A DNA stretch of 64,000 bases from CAVSRC01 sp963830205. GTDB taxonomy: Bacteria > Pseudomonadota > Alphaproteobacteria > Rhizobiales > Kaistiaceae. The DNA lies in NCBI GenBank assembly GCA_963830205.1, contig CAWHLP010000013.1:62001-126000 (forward strand), read 5' to 3'. This document shows positions 43,105-54,529 of this stretch, piece by piece (position 1 is the first letter of the stretch; the number at the start of each line of letters is the position of its first letter). Under the pieces are notes generated by a model that was given only the letters and a program-made list of their open reading frames with translations, searched no databases and was not told the DNA's origin. A program made the position numbers and the translations under genes.

Positions 43105-43716
43105 ATGCGCCTCGAATTCCTCATCACCTCGCTCATCGTCGTTGCCGCTCCCGGCACCGGCGTCCTCTACACGCTTGCCGCCGGGCTGACGCGCGGCTCG
43201 CGTGCCAGCGTCGTCGCCGCCTTCGGCTGCACGCTCGGCATCATCCCCCACATGGCCGCCGCCATCCTCGGCCTCGCCGCGCTGCTCCATGCCAGCGCCG
43301 TCGCCTTCCAGATCTTCAAGTATGTCGGCGTCGCCTACCTGCTCTACCTCGCCTGGATGACGCTCAAGGAGCACGGCACCCTTCAGGTCGAGCAGCAGCC
43401 GGGCAGGCGCTCCTCGCTCCAGGTGATCGTCACCGCCATCCTGATCAACTTCCTCAATCCCAAGCTGTCGATCTTCTTCATGGCCTTCCTGCCGCAGTTC
43501 ATCGATGCCGGCGAGGCCCATCCGCTGGCCCGCATGGGCGAGCTCAGCGCCGTCTTCATGGCGATGACCTTCGTCGTCTTCGTCGGCTACGGCCTGTTTG
43601 CCTCCGCCGTGCGCGACCACGTCATCTCGCGCCCGCGCGTGCTCACCTGGATGCGCCGCACTTTTGCCGCCGCCTTCGTGGCGCTCGGCGCCAAGCTGGC
43701 CTTCGCCGACCGCTGA
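43105..43716 (+). CDS. LysE/RhtB-family amino acid exporter
   Basis: 203 residues, six helices. MRLEFLITSLIVVAAPGTGV and GCTLGIIPHMAAAILGL match the PGP region of the family; YVGVAYLLYLAWMTLKE and LINFLNPKLSIFFMAFLPQF are the second signature. It exports small neutral or basic amino acids such as threonine, homoserine or leucine; which one cannot be told. Converges with glk 6 bases away. Confidence 0.9.
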   Translation: MRLEFLITSLIVVAAPGTGVLYTLAAGLTRGSRASVVAAFGCTLGIIPHMAAAILGLAALLHASAVAFQIFKYVGVAYLLYLAWMTLKEHGTLQVEQQPGRRSSLQVIVTAILINFLNPKLSIFFMAFLPQFIDAGEAHPLARMGELSAVFMAMTFVVFVGYGLFASAVRDHVISRPRVLTWMRRTFAAAFVALGAKLAFADR

Positions 43717-43722
43717 GCTTCG

Positions 43723-44760
43723 TTATCCCCGCCAGCGGCGGCCGGTGAGCGACACGGCGAAGCGCGTCGGCTGGCGCGCAAACGCGGCGATGCCGGCCAG
43801 CGCCGCGTCCTCCTTGGTGATGATCGAGGTCGCCATGCGCTCCATCAGCCGCGTGTGCGGCCATTTGGCCAGGAACGCCTCGCGGAAGCCGCCCGATTTC
43901 AGCACCGGGGCGATCCTGGCGGTGATGCCGCCGGCCAGGAACACGCCGCCGGTCGGCATGAACACCAGCGCCAGGTTGCCGGCCACCCGGCCGAGATGCA
44001 TGGCGAACAGCGACAGGGTTTCGGAGGCCTGCGGGCTGGCGCCGGAAAGCCCCGCCTCGGTCACGTCCTTGGGCGTCGTCAGCTCAGGCCTGACCCCGTC
44101 GCTGGCGCATACCGCCCGGTAGAGGCGCACCATGCCGGCGCCGCAGAGCAGCGTCTCGGCGCCGATGCGCCCGCCGGTGCGCTCCACATGCGGCCAGATG
44201 GCGAAGTCGCGCTCGCTCACCGGCGACAGGTCGATGTGCCCGCCTTCGCCCGGCACCGGCACCCAGGTGTCGCGCGCCTTGACCAGCGCCCCGGCGCCGA
44301 GCCCGGTGCCCGGCCCGAGCACGACGCGGGCGCCGTCGGCGGTCATCTCGCCGGCGCCGATCGGATCGATGTCGCCGGCCGTCAGTCCCGGCAGGGCCAG
44401 CGACTGCGCCTCGAAGTCGTTGAGCAGCACCATTTCGGCGAGGCCGAAGCGGGCGACCGTCTTCTTCGGCTCCACCACCCACGGGCAGTTGGTCAGCGGC
44501 ACCCGGTCGCCGGAGATCGGCCCGGCCAGCGCCAGCATGGCCGATTGCGGGCGGGCACCGCCCTTGTCGATCACCACCGCCTCGATGGCGTCGTCGATCG
44601 AGGCGAAGTCGGCGGTGTGCACGTTGGGGTAGCGCACCACCGGGCCGGTCTCGTCGGGGACCAGCGAGAAGCGCGCATTGGTGCCGCCGATGTCGCCGAT
44701 CAGCACCGGGAAGGGCAGGTGGTCGAGGTGCCGGCCGATGGCCGCGTCTACTTTGCCCAT
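43723..44760 (-). CDS. glk: Glucokinase (bacterial Glk family)
   Basis: 345 residues. PVLIGDIGGTNARFSLV is the ATP phosphate site of the hexokinase fold; LTNCPWVVEPKK and LLNDFEAQSLALPGL hold the sugar-binding Asn and catalytic Asp; VLGPGTGLGAGAL and GEGGHIDLSP follow. ATP-dependent phosphorylation of glucose. It is 6 bases from the downstream end of the nucleoside permease gene and likely shares its transcript, an unusual pairing. Confidence 0.92.
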   Translation of the reverse strand: MGKVDAAIGRHLDHLPFPVLIGDIGGTNARFSLVPDETGPVVRYPNVHTADFASIDDAIEAVVIDKGGARPQSAMLALAGPISGDRVPLTNCPWVVEPKKTVARFGLAEMVLLNDFEAQSLALPGLTAGDIDPIGAGEMTADGARVVLGPGTGLGAGALVKARDTWVPVPGEGGHIDLSPVSERDFAIWPHVERTGGRIGAETLLCGAGMVRLYRAVCASDGVRPELTTPKDVTEAGLSGASPQASETLSLFAMHLGRVAGNLALVFMPTGGVFLAGGITARIAPVLKSGGFREAFLAKWPHTRLMERMATSIITKEDAALAGIAAFARQPTRFAVSLTGRRWRG

Positions 44761-44766
44761 GAGGGC

Positions 44767-46092
44767 CTATTCCTTGATGTAGGGCTTGCCGTCGGCGGCC
44801 GGTGGCCGGGCGCGGCCGACGACGCCCGCGACCAGAACGATGGTGGCAATATAGGGCGCCATCGCCAGGAATTCGGAGGGGATCGGCGTCTGCAGGATCG
44901 CCAGCTTCTGCTGCAGCGAATCGGCGAAGCCGAAGACCAGCGCCGCCATCAGCGCGCCGACCGGGTGCCAGCGGCCGAAGATCATGGCGGCCAGCCCGAT
45001 GAAGCCGCGCCCGTTGGTCATGTTGATGTCGAAGCGGCCGACGGAACCGAGCGTGAACCAGGCGCCGGCGAAGCCCGCCACCATGCCGCCGATGGTCAGG
45101 TTGATGAAGCGCACGCGATAGACGTTGATGCCGAGCGTGTCGGCGGCCTCCGGGTGCTCGCCGACGGCGCGGGCGCGCAGGCCCGAGCGCGTGTGGAACA
45201 GGTAGTAGGTCGACCCGGCGATCAGGATGGCGGCGCCGTAGACGAAGATGTTCTGCTGGAAGAAGACGCGCCCGATGATCGGCAGGTTGGCGAGGAAGGG
45301 AATGTCGATGCCGGGGAAGATCGGCGCGTTGTTCAGCTCCCTGTGCACGGTCAGCACCTGGCTGGTGACATAGGAGGTGAGGCCCAGCGCGAACAGGTTC
45401 ACCGCCACGCCGGCGATGATCTGGTCGACCCGGTAGGTGATCACCAGCACGCCGAGCGCCAGCCCCATCAGCCCGCCGACGATGATCGCCGCGACCAGGC
45501 CGATGGTCCCGGCTGCGGTCGCCGGGGCCAGTCCTAGCTGCACGAAAAGGTCGACAGGACCGGCCATTTGCATGACCGAGCCGACGATGGCGCCGGTGAA
45601 GGCGCCGGAGAGCAGCATGCCCTCGATGCCGATATTGACCACCGCGACCCGCTCCGACAGCGTGCCGACCAGCCCGCCGAGGGCGATCGGAACCGCGCGC
45701 ACCACGGTCGCCTCCAGCATGCCGGTCAGGTTGAACTGCTTGCCGGCGGTCGCCCACACCAGGAACGTCGTCACCGCCAGGATGAGGCCGATGCCGAGAT
45801 AGAGGCTGGAGCGTCTGGCGCCGCCGCGCACGAACTGCCGTGCGCCGAGAAAGGCCAGGATCGCCGCGACCGCATAGCTGTAAGGCGATGCCGGCACGGT
45901 GAGGTCGGGCAGCGCGAACAGGTCGCCGTTGAGCGCCAGGCGGAAGGTCGCCTCGCCGGAGGATTCAGCGCCGAAGACCGCTGCCACGAACACCGCCAGC
46001 GCCAGCAGCAGCCAGCCGATGATCAGCGCCTGGCGGCGCTGGAGGACGTCGAGGTCGGCGCGGCCGGTCATGGCTGTGTCGGTCACTGCCAT
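44767..46092 (-). CDS. Nucleoside/BMP-type ABC transporter permease 2 (NupQ-like)
   Basis: 441 residues, about ten helices. An extended N-terminus precedes the BPD_transp_2 domain: RAVPIALGGLVGTLSERVAVVNIGIEGM is the family signature, with GVAVNLFALGLTSYV and GFIGLAAMIFGRWHP. Forms a heterodimeric channel with the adjacent permease (4-base gap). Typical substrates of this type are nucleosides, consistent with the salvage genes beyond the binding-protein gene. Confidence 0.9.
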   Translation of the reverse strand: MAVTDTAMTGRADLDVLQRRQALIIGWLLLALAVFVAAVFGAESSGEATFRLALNGDLFALPDLTVPASPYSYAVAAILAFLGARQFVRGGARRSSLYLGIGLILAVTTFLVWATAGKQFNLTGMLEATVVRAVPIALGGLVGTLSERVAVVNIGIEGMLLSGAFTGAIVGSVMQMAGPVDLFVQLGLAPATAAGTIGLVAAIIVGGLMGLALGVLVITYRVDQIIAGVAVNLFALGLTSYVTSQVLTVHRELNNAPIFPGIDIPFLANLPIIGRVFFQQNIFVYGAAILIAGSTYYLFHTRSGLRARAVGEHPEAADTLGINVYRVRFINLTIGGMVAGFAGAWFTLGSVGRFDINMTNGRGFIGLAAMIFGRWHPVGALMAALVFGFADSLQQKLAILQTPIPSEFLAMAPYIATIVLVAGVVGRARPPAADGKPYIKE

Positions 46093-46096
46093 CGCC

Positions 46097-47229
46097 TCAG
46101 GTTCCTGCCGTCTTGCGCTTGCGGAACGCCCACGGGAAGGCCGCCTTCATGAGGAGCGGCGCCGCCACGAAGACGATGATCAGCGACTGGATGATGGCGA
46201 TCAGGTCAATGCGCACCCCGGCCGCCACCTGCATCTGTCGTCCGCCGGCATCAAGCGCTCCGAACAATATGCCGGCGAGCAGCACGCCGACCGGATGCGA
46301 TCGTCCGAGCAGCGCCACGGCGATGGCGTTGAAGCCGACGCCGCCGGAGAAGCCGGGCGATGCCCGGCCGAGCACGCCGAGCACCTGGTTGGCCCCGGCG
46401 AGACCCGCGAGCCCGCCGGAAATCGCCATCACCGCGACGATGATCAGGCCCGAACGCATGCCGGCATAGCGCGCCGCGCTCGGGTTGAGGCCGCTGGCGC
46501 GGAACTCGAAGCCGAGCGTCGTGCGGAACAGCAGCCAATAGACCAGGATTACCATCAGGATGGTGATGATGATGCCGGCGTTGAGCCTCAGATTCGGGTC
46601 GAGCCAGGTCAGCAGCTTGGGGAGTTCCGCGCTGTGCAGCACCGAGGAGGAGATCGGATCGTGGCGCCCCGGCTTCTGGATCGGCGGATTGCGCAAGAGG
46701 TAGTTGGTGAGCTGCACCGCGATCAGGTTGAGCATGATCGTCGTGATCACCTCATGCGCCCCGGTCGAGGCTTTCAGCCAGCCGGGGATCGCCGCCCAGG
46801 CGGCGCCGGCCACGATACCGGCGAGAAGCGCCAGCGGCAGGTGGATCACGGCCGGCAGGCCGGCGAAGGAGAAGCCGACGACTACCGCCGCCATACCGCC
46901 GGCGATCACCTGGCCTTCGGCGCCGATATTGAACAGGCCGGCGCGGAAGCCGAGCGCCACCCCGAGCGCGGCCAGTGTCACCGGAGCGGCCGCCGTCAGC
47001 GTTTCGGAGATCGCCGAAAGCGAGCCGAACGAGCCGGCGAACAGCGCCCCGTACGCCTCGCCGACGGTCGGAATATTGACGCCGGTGAGCAGCATGACGA
47101 CGGCGCCCAGCACCATCGCCACCACCACCGCCAGCACCGGCACGACGACGAGCTGCTCGAAATCGAAACGCGATGCCGTGGTGCGCCGCAGCACCTCCTC
47201 GGACATCGTCTCCTGGCGCATATAGTCGC

Positions 47230-47233
<4 letters not shown>
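46097..47233 (-). CDS. Nucleoside/BMP-type ABC transporter permease 1 (NupP-like)
   Basis: 378 residues using the GTG at 47231-47233, whose GTGA overlaps the ATPase stop; an ATG at 47221 is an alternative. APVTLAALGVALGFRAGLFNIGAEGQ is the permease signature, then GAHEVITTIMLNLIA and GFNAIAVALLGRSHPVG. About ten helices. Part of the four-gene importer operon (binding protein, ATPase, two permeases). Confidence 0.9.
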
Positions 47234-48741
<1,508 letters not shown>

Positions 48742-48863
48742 GCTTCAGCACCCCCGCCTCTCGGCCGGCTCCCGCGCGCCCCGGAACCGCCGACTTGGGA
48801 ACGCACCCGCCGCGTCCAATTGGGGACGCGGCGGGCGATGACGATGGCAGTTCAGGCTGTCGC

Positions 48864-49898
48864 CTACATGCCGACCTTGATCGAGCCGTCGATGATGCCG
48901 GCCTTGATCTTGGCGATCTCGTCCTTGAGAGCGGCCGGAACCGCCGCATCGAAGTCGTGGAACGGAGCCAGATCGACGCCGCCGTCCTTCAGGTCGCCGA
49001 CGATGACGCCGCCCTTGAAGGTGCCCTTGAAGGCCTCGGTGACGGCTTCCTTGGTCGTCGAGTCGACCTTCTTCAGCACCGACGACAGGAACACGCCCTT
49101 GTGGTCCGGGTCGGTGGCATACTGGTCGGTGTCGACGCCGATGATCTTCAGCTTGTCGGCGCCCATCTCCGCGGCCAGCGCCGCCGGGCCCTGGCCGACC
49201 TTGCCGGCCACCGGCAGGATGATGTCGGCACCTTCATCGACCATGCTCTTGGCAATGTCCTTGCCCTTGTCGATGGAGTTGAAGTCGCCGACGAACACGC
49301 CGTCCTTCTTGGCCGGATCCCAGCCGAGCACCTTCACCTTGGTGCCCTTCACCTTGTTGTAGTAGTCGGCGCCCCATACGAAGCCGTCCATGAAGTCGGT
49401 CACCGGGCCGCCGATGTTGATGCCGCCGAAGGTGCCGAGCACGCCGGTCTTGCTCATGCCGGCGGCGAGATAGCCGGCGAGGAAGGCCGCCTGGTTGGTG
49501 GCGTAGACTTGGCCGAGCACGTTCGGGATCGTCGGGTCATAGGCGTAGTCGACGATCGTGTACTTGATGCCGGGGTTGGCCTCTGCCGATGCCTTGGTGG
49601 CGTCGCCGAGCAGGAAGCCGACGGTGACGATGACGTCGCACTTGGCCTGCACGAACGACTGCAGGTTCGGCACGTAGTCGGTCTCGGCCTTCGACTCGAG
49701 CAGCTTGGTCTCGAAGCCGCCTGCCTTGGCGGCGTCCTGGACGCCCTGCCAAGTGTATTGGTTGAAGCCCTTGTCGTCGACGCCGCCCGTATCGGTGACG
49801 GCGCAGGCGAGGAACGCAAAGGCCGGCGCATTCATGGCCCCCATCCACGCGACGGTGGCAAGAGCGGCAAGGGACGTGGTGATAATCCTGCGGTTCAA
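48864..49898 (-). CDS. BMP-family (Med/BmpA) nucleoside-binding protein
   Basis: 344 residues from a TTG start at 49896-49898, 4 bases after a strong AAGGAGGGT ribosome-binding site; no ATG gives a full signal peptide. LNRRIITTSLAALATVAWMG leads to a cut after AFA. Mature part: ACAVTDTGGVDDKGFNQYTW and GFLLGDATKASA, typical of PnrA/BmpA purine-nucleoside receptors. Not a lipoprotein by sequence (no lipobox cysteine in place), so it is a free periplasmic receptor for the importer genes downstream. Confidence 0.9.
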   Translation of the reverse strand: MNRRIITTSLAALATVAWMGAMNAPAFAFLACAVTDTGGVDDKGFNQYTWQGVQDAAKAGGFETKLLESKAETDYVPNLQSFVQAKCDVIVTVGFLLGDATKASAEANPGIKYTIVDYAYDPTIPNVLGQVYATNQAAFLAGYLAAGMSKTGVLGTFGGINIGGPVTDFMDGFVWGADYYNKVKGTKVKVLGWDPAKKDGVFVGDFNSIDKGKDIAKSMVDEGADIILPVAGKVGQGPAALAAEMGADKLKIIGVDTDQYATDPDHKGVFLSSVLKKVDSTTKEAVTEAFKGTFKGGVIVGDLKDGGVDLAPFHDFDAAVPAALKDEIAKIKAGIIDGSIKVGM

Positions 49899-50108
49899 CT
49901 GACCCTCCTTCAGATTTACGAGGCCAAATCTCCCTTCGGGCCGCACCGGCTGGAACCGCCGGAGCCCTTCCCGTCAAGGGCGTGGGCGCAACTCTCGCAT
50001 TTTCATCTGCCGCCGCCAAGACGCCTCGCTCGGCTCGCGTGACGCGCTGTGGCAAAGGCGCTAGAAAACCGGCACCTGCCCCATCCGGGCATGGCGGGAG
50101 AGGCGCCG

Positions 50109-50516
50109 ATGGACAAGGAACTCTATGCGGCTGCGCGGGCGGTGCGCGCGCACGCGCATGCGCCTTATTCCAGGTTCCATGTCGGCGCCGCCGTGCGCAC
50201 GGCGGCCGGCACCATCCATGCCGGCGCCAACGTGGAAAACGCCTCCTATCCGGAAGGCTGGTGCGCCGAAACCTCGGCCATCGCGCAAATGGTCGCGGCC
50301 GGCGGCAGCGATGCCGCGCGGCGCATCGTCGCCGTCTCGGTCGTCGCCGAGCGCATCGATGGCCGGCTCACCACGCCCTGCGGCGGCTGCCGCCAGCGCC
50401 TGGCCGAGTTCGCCGGGCCGGACACGCCCATCGACGTCATCGACCCGTCGGGCGAGGGGCGGACCTTCACCATGCGCGAGCTGCTGCCGTCTGCGTTCGA
50501 CATGGAGGGACGATGA
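50109..50516 (+). CDS. cdd: Cytidine deaminase
   Basis: 135 residues, homotetrameric type. The zinc site is C52 (with catalytic E54 in WCAETSA), C91 and C94 (TTPCGGCRQ). ENASYPEGWC and FHVGAAVRTA complete the fold. Converts (deoxy)cytidine to (deoxy)uridine, feeding deoA. The ATG at 50109 matches the family N-terminus; two earlier in-frame ATGs add unrelated residues. Divergent from the nucleoside importer. Confidence 0.93.
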   Translation: MDKELYAAARAVRAHAHAPYSRFHVGAAVRTAAGTIHAGANVENASYPEGWCAETSAIAQMVAAGGSDAARRIVAVSVVAERIDGRLTTPCGGCRQRLAEFAGPDTPIDVIDPSGEGRTFTMRELLPSAFDMEGR

Positions 50517-50538
50517 GGCGAGGGGAAAGAGGTTTCGT

Positions 50539-50650
50539 GTCCCGGGCGCAGCGCAGCACGAAGTGGTGCGCTGCCGAACCGGGACCCAGGGGCCGGATGG
50601 ACCCCGGCTCTGCGTTGCACCGTTTCACACTGCAGCGCCTCCGGGGAACG
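50539..50650. repeat. Intergenic palindromic repeat (CCCGGG...CGCAGCGCAGCAC family)
   Basis: GTCCCGG (50539-50545) pairs with CCGGGAC (50579-50585), and the interior GCGCAGC/GCACGAAGTGGTGC/GCTGC is also self-complementary. A second related segment (GACCCCGGCTCTGCGTTGCACC ... CTGCAGCGCCTCCGGGG) follows. It lies between cdd and deoA. Confidence 0.6.
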
Positions 50651-50682
50651 GGCCCACGTACAACCGAAGACAGGGGGCCAGT

Positions 50683-52002
50683 GTGAGCAATTTTCTCCCC
50701 CAGGAAATCATCCGCAAGAAGCGCGACGGCGGGGTGCTGTCGGCCGAGGAAATCGCCTTCATGGTTGCCGGCCTCACCAAGGGCACGGTGAGCGAGGGCC
50801 AGGTCGCCGCCTTCGCCATGGCGGTCTTCTTCCGCGGCATGACACGCGACGAGGCGGTGGCGCTCACCCTGGCCATGCGCGATTCCGGCGAGGTGCTCGA
50901 CTGGTCGCACCTTCCCGGTCCGGCGCTCGACAAGCATTCCACCGGCGGCATCGGCGACAACGTCTCGCTCATGCTCGCCCCGGCGCTCGCTGCCTGCGGC
51001 GCCTATGTGCCGATGATCTCCGGCCGTGGCCTCGGCCACACCGGCGGCACCCTCGACAAGCTCGATTCCATCCCCGGCTACCGCACCCAGCCGGACCTCG
51101 ACCGGCTCAAGCAGGTGGTCGCCGAAGTCGGCTGCGCCGTCATCGGCCAGACCGCCGATCTCGCGCCCGCCGACAAGCGCCTCTACGCCATCCGCGACGT
51201 CACCGCGACGGTCGAATCGATCCCGCTGATCACCGCCTCGATCCTGTCCAAGAAGCTTGCTGCCGGCCTCGCCGGCCTGGTGCTCGACGTCAAGACCGGC
51301 ACCGGCGCCTTCATGCAAAGGCGGGAGGATTCGCGCGGGCTCGCCGAGAGCCTGGTTGCGGTCGCCAACGGCGCCGGCATGAAGACCAGCGCCCTCATCA
51401 CCGACATGAACGAGCCGCTCGCCTCGGCCGCCGGCAATGCCGTCGAGGTGATGAACGCCGTGGAGTTCCTCAAGGGCAATCCCGACGGCCGGCTCTACCA
51501 GGTCACCGTCGCGCTCGGCGGCGAGCTGCTCGCCTCCGGCGGCCTCGCCACCGACGATGCCGAGGGCCGCACCATGATCGAGGCGGCCTTCACCTCCGGC
51601 CGGGCGGCGGAGATCTTCGGCAGGATGGTCGCCGTCCTCGGCGGCCCGGCCGATTTCATGGAGAAGCCGGAGAAGCATCTCAAGGCCGCGCCGCTCGTCC
51701 GTCCGGTCATGGCTGAGCGCGCCGGCACGGTGACGGAGATCGACACCCGCGCCATCGGCATCGCCGTGGTGGCGCTCGGCGGCGGGCGCCGGAAGCCCGA
51801 GGATTCGATCGACCATTCGGTCGGCTTCACCCGGCTCGCCGGCCTCGGCGGCGAAGTCGGTCCCGACGCGCCGCTGGCGCTGGTCCATGCCCGCGACGAG
51901 GCCGCCGCGGCCGAGGCCGCAGCGGCACTGAAGGCCGCCTACACGGTCGGCGAAGCGGCCCCCGCGACGGCGACGACCATCTACGAGCGCATCGGGCCGT
52001 AA
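50683..52002 (+). CDS. deoA: Thymidine phosphorylase
   Basis: 439 residues from GTG 50683 (VSNFLPQEIIRKKRDGG). LDKHSTGGIGDNVSL and SGRGLGHTGGTLDKLDSIPG are the phosphate and pyrimidine sites of the nucleoside phosphorylase II family; VLDVKTGTGAFM is also conserved. Splits thymidine or deoxyuridine into base plus deoxyribose-1-phosphate, which deoB then isomerises. The palindromic repeat between cdd and deoA does not introduce an obvious terminator. Confidence 0.93.
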   Translation: MSNFLPQEIIRKKRDGGVLSAEEIAFMVAGLTKGTVSEGQVAAFAMAVFFRGMTRDEAVALTLAMRDSGEVLDWSHLPGPALDKHSTGGIGDNVSLMLAPALAACGAYVPMISGRGLGHTGGTLDKLDSIPGYRTQPDLDRLKQVVAEVGCAVIGQTADLAPADKRLYAIRDVTATVESIPLITASILSKKLAAGLAGLVLDVKTGTGAFMQRREDSRGLAESLVAVANGAGMKTSALITDMNEPLASAAGNAVEVMNAVEFLKGNPDGRLYQVTVALGGELLASGGLATDDAEGRTMIEAAFTSGRAAEIFGRMVAVLGGPADFMEKPEKHLKAAPLVRPVMAERAGTVTEIDTRAIGIAVVALGGGRRKPEDSIDHSVGFTRLAGLGGEVGPDAPLALVHARDEAAAAEAAAALKAAYTVGEAAPATATTIYERIGP

Positions 52003-52020
52003 CGGCGTTTACCCGCCGTT
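52001..52020 (+). other. Hairpin after deoA
   Basis: AACGGC (52001-52006) pairs with GCCGTT (52015-52020), overlapping the deoA stop codon. No T-run follows, so it is at best a weak terminator or a 3' end protector. Confidence 0.35.
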
Positions 52021-52138
52021 AACGCCGGACAAAGCCGGCCAAAATGCCGCATTAACGTTGATTGCAGAGCGCCCCTTCGGGGGTGCCGGCCGCGCGCTAT
52101 CTTGTTGCTCAAGGGGACGGGCCAAACGCGGGTTTGGC

Positions 52139-52339
52139 ATGGGCAACGATCACAACGAGGCTCTGGAAGCGCTTCTCGCCGCTATCGACAAGCGGCTGGA
52201 GACTGCGCCGGTCGTCGAGCGGCGTGCGGAGGACCGGCGCGCTCAGCCCGGCGAGAAGCCGGTCGATGGTCGCCGTGCGGACGGCCCCGTCAGCGGCGCC
52301 TTCGCCTATTGGGAATCGAAGCCCGGCCCCAAGGATTGA
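52139..52339 (+). CDS. Small hypothetical protein
   Basis: 66 residues, charged: MGNDHNEALEALLAAIDKRL, then an Arg/Glu-rich middle (ERRAEDRRAQ) and FAYWESKPGPKD. No family recognised. It has a compositional pattern of coding sequence and a sensible N-terminus, but no clear Shine-Dalgarno. It ends 4 bases from the deoB stop, on the opposite strand. Confidence 0.45.
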   Translation: MGNDHNEALEALLAAIDKRLETAPVVERRAEDRRAQPGEKPVDGRRADGPVSGAFAYWESKPGPKD

Positions 52340-52343
52340 CCGC

Positions 52344-53566
52344 CTAGAGAAAACTCATCCCGTGCCGCCCCGGCTTGAGCCCGAGGTGCGCGGCAATCGT
52401 CTCGCCGATATCGGCAAAGCCGCGCCGGCCGATGGCCTTGCCCGCCTGCCCGTATCTTAGCGCCGACGATCGGCACATGCTCGCGCGTGTGGTCGGTGCC
52501 GCGCCAGGTCGGGTCGTTGCCGTGGTCGGCGGTAAACAGCATCAGGTCGCCGTCGCGCATCACCGACAGAAGCTCCGGCACCCGCGCGTCGAAGGCCTCC
52601 AGCGCCGCCGCATAGCCGGCGACGTCGCGGCGATGGCCGTAGAGCGTGTCGAAATCCACATAGTTGGCGAAGACGAGGTCGCCGTCACCCGCCAGTGACG
52701 CCGCTTCGATCGTGCGGTCGATGAGCGCGTTGTCGTTCGGCGCCTTGAGGATCGTCCCGGTGCCGCGATGGGCGAAGATGTCGCCGATCTTGCCGACCGA
52801 GAGCACGGTGCGGCCGGCTTCGGTCAGCCGGTCGAGCAGCGTCGGCTCCGGCGGCGGCACCGCATAGTCGCGCCGGTTCGCCGTGCGCTTGAACGTCTCC
52901 ACCGTCTCGCCGACGAAGGGCCGCGCGATCACCCGCCCGACATTCAGCGGATCGCACAGGCGGCGCGCCACGAGGCACACCTCGTAGAGCCGCTCCAGCC
53001 CGAAATGGGTCTCGTGCGCGGCGATCTGGAGGACCGAGTCGGCCGAGGTGTAGCAGATCGGCTTGCCCGTCCTGATGTGCTCCTCGCCCAGCTCCTCGAT
53101 GATCGGCACGCCGGAGCCATGCTTGTTGCCGAGGATGCCGGGAAGCTTGGCTTGCGTGATCAGCGCCTCGGTCAGCCCCGGCGGAAAGGTGGGCACGGTT
53201 TCGGGGAAATAGGTCCAGGCAAAGGACACCGGCACGCCGGCGATCTCCCAGTGGCCTGATGGCGTGTCCTTGCCGGTCGAGCTTTCCACGCCATAGCCAT
53301 AGAGCGCTTCCGGTCCCGGCGGTGCCTCCAGCCCCGGCGGCAGGCTGCCGGTCGAAGCCTTGGCGGCCGCTCCGAGGCCGAGCCGCGTCAGGTTGGGGAG
53401 CTTCAGCGGCCCGGATCGCAGGCCCTCGCGGTCACGCCTGGCCCGCAGCGCAGGCGGCGGCGATATGGCCGAGCGTATCGGAACCGGCATCGCCGAAGGC
53501 CTCAGCGTCCTCGGCACCGCCGATGCCGAAGGAATCCATCACCAGCAGGAAAGCGCGCTTTGTCAT
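52344..53566 (-). CDS. deoB: Phosphopentomutase (frame broken at two points)
   Basis: 406 residues when one base near 53435 and one in the C-run 52441-52443 are removed. The start MTKRAFLLVMDSFGIGGAED carries the metal-binding aspartate; after the first break DREGLRSGPLKLPNLTRLGL; later PSGHWEIAGVP, VGKIGDIFAHRGTG, LMLFTADHGNDPTW and DHTREHVPI (metal site); after the second break GKAIGRRGFADIGETIAAHL. Converts deoxyribose-1-phosphate to the 5-phosphate. Belongs with cdd, deoA and upp though transcribed oppositely. Full length once corrected, so assembly error is likelier than decay. Confidence 0.88.
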
Positions 53567-53704
53567 CCGGCAGGGGTAGGCGCAAAGAAACCGGGATTCA
53601 ATGGGGGATAAACCGTCCGCCCGGCGCCGTTTGGTTACCGCGGCCATCGCTCCGGGGCTAAGACAAGAACCACCCTAGGGCCGCACGAGAGGAGGAAATC
53701 CGCC

Positions 53705-54334
53705 ATGGAAGGCGTCACCATCGTCAATCACCCGCTCGTGCAGCACAAGCTCACCCTGATGCGCGACAAGAACGCGCCCACCGCCCATTTCCGGCAGTTG
53801 CTGCGCGAGATCGCGCTGCTGCTCACCTACGAGGTGACCCGCGACCTGCCGCTCACCACCACCACCATCGAGACGCCGCTGGCCAAGATGGAATCGCCCA
53901 TCCTGCAGGGCAAGAAGCCGGTCTTCGCCTCGATCCTCAGGGCCGGCAACGGCCTGCTCGAAGGCATGCTCGATCTCGTGCCCTCGGCCCGCGTCGCCCA
54001 TATCGGCATCTACCGCGACCCCAAGACGCTCGAGCCGCACGAATATTACTTCAAGGCGCCGGAGGATATCGCCGACCGGCTGACCATCGTCGTCGACCCG
54101 ATGCTCGCCACCGCCAATTCCGCCTCGGCCGCCATCAACCGGCTGAAGGCGCGCGGCGCCAAGGACATCCGCTTCGTCTGCCTGCTCGCCGCGCCCGAGG
54201 GCATCGCCCGCTTCCAGAAGGCCCAGCCCGGCATCCCGATCTACACCGCGGCCATCGACGAGCACCTGAACGACCACGGCTACATCGTCCCCGGCCTCGG
54301 CGACGCCGGCGACCGCCTCTACGGGACGAAGTAG
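53705..54334 (+). CDS. upp: Uracil phosphoribosyltransferase
   Basis: 209 residues, exact family length. SILRAGNGLLEGMLDLVPSA, TIVVDPMLATANSASAAI (PRPP loop) and GYIVPGLGDAGDRLYGT (uracil site) are all present. Makes UMP from uracil and PRPP, completing pyrimidine salvage with cdd and deoA. GAGAGGAGGAAA precedes the ATG. Divergent from deoB with 138 bases between. Confidence 0.95.
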   Translation: MEGVTIVNHPLVQHKLTLMRDKNAPTAHFRQLLREIALLLTYEVTRDLPLTTTTIETPLAKMESPILQGKKPVFASILRAGNGLLEGMLDLVPSARVAHIGIYRDPKTLEPHEYYFKAPEDIADRLTIVVDPMLATANSASAAINRLKARGAKDIRFVCLLAAPEGIARFQKAQPGIPIYTAAIDEHLNDHGYIVPGLGDAGDRLYGTK

Positions 54335-54340
54335 GGACGG

Positions 54341-54529
54341 TTGCCGCTGACTCGTTCATTCCGAGAGACCATCAAGGCCCGTGCCGCTCGGGACGCCAAG
54401 TTCCGGAAAGCGCTGCGGGCCGAGGCAATCGACGCTGTGCAGGCGGGCGACCGTCGCATCGGCAAGGCTATGCTGCGCCTCGCCGGGATCGGTGAGCGTG
54501 TAGGGTGGGTTAGGCGCGAAGCGCCGTAA
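54341..54529 (+). pseudogene. Remnant of an addiction-module antitoxin-like gene
   Basis: 62 codons from a TTG: PLTRSFRETIKARAARDAKF then RKALRAEAIDAVQAGD, which matches the N-terminus of HigA2-like/XRE antitoxins (ML-TRSFKETVxARxxRDPxF). The homology stops after about 45 codons, and the remaining VGWVRREAP is encoded by the palindromic element that starts at 54497. No HTH and no toxin gene remain. Confidence 0.6.

Noticed and set aside
42487..43620. Long minus-strand frame overlapping the LysE exporter
   Set aside because: The part beyond 42965 is an antisense shadow of the exporter; only the 136-residue membrane protein segment looks coding.
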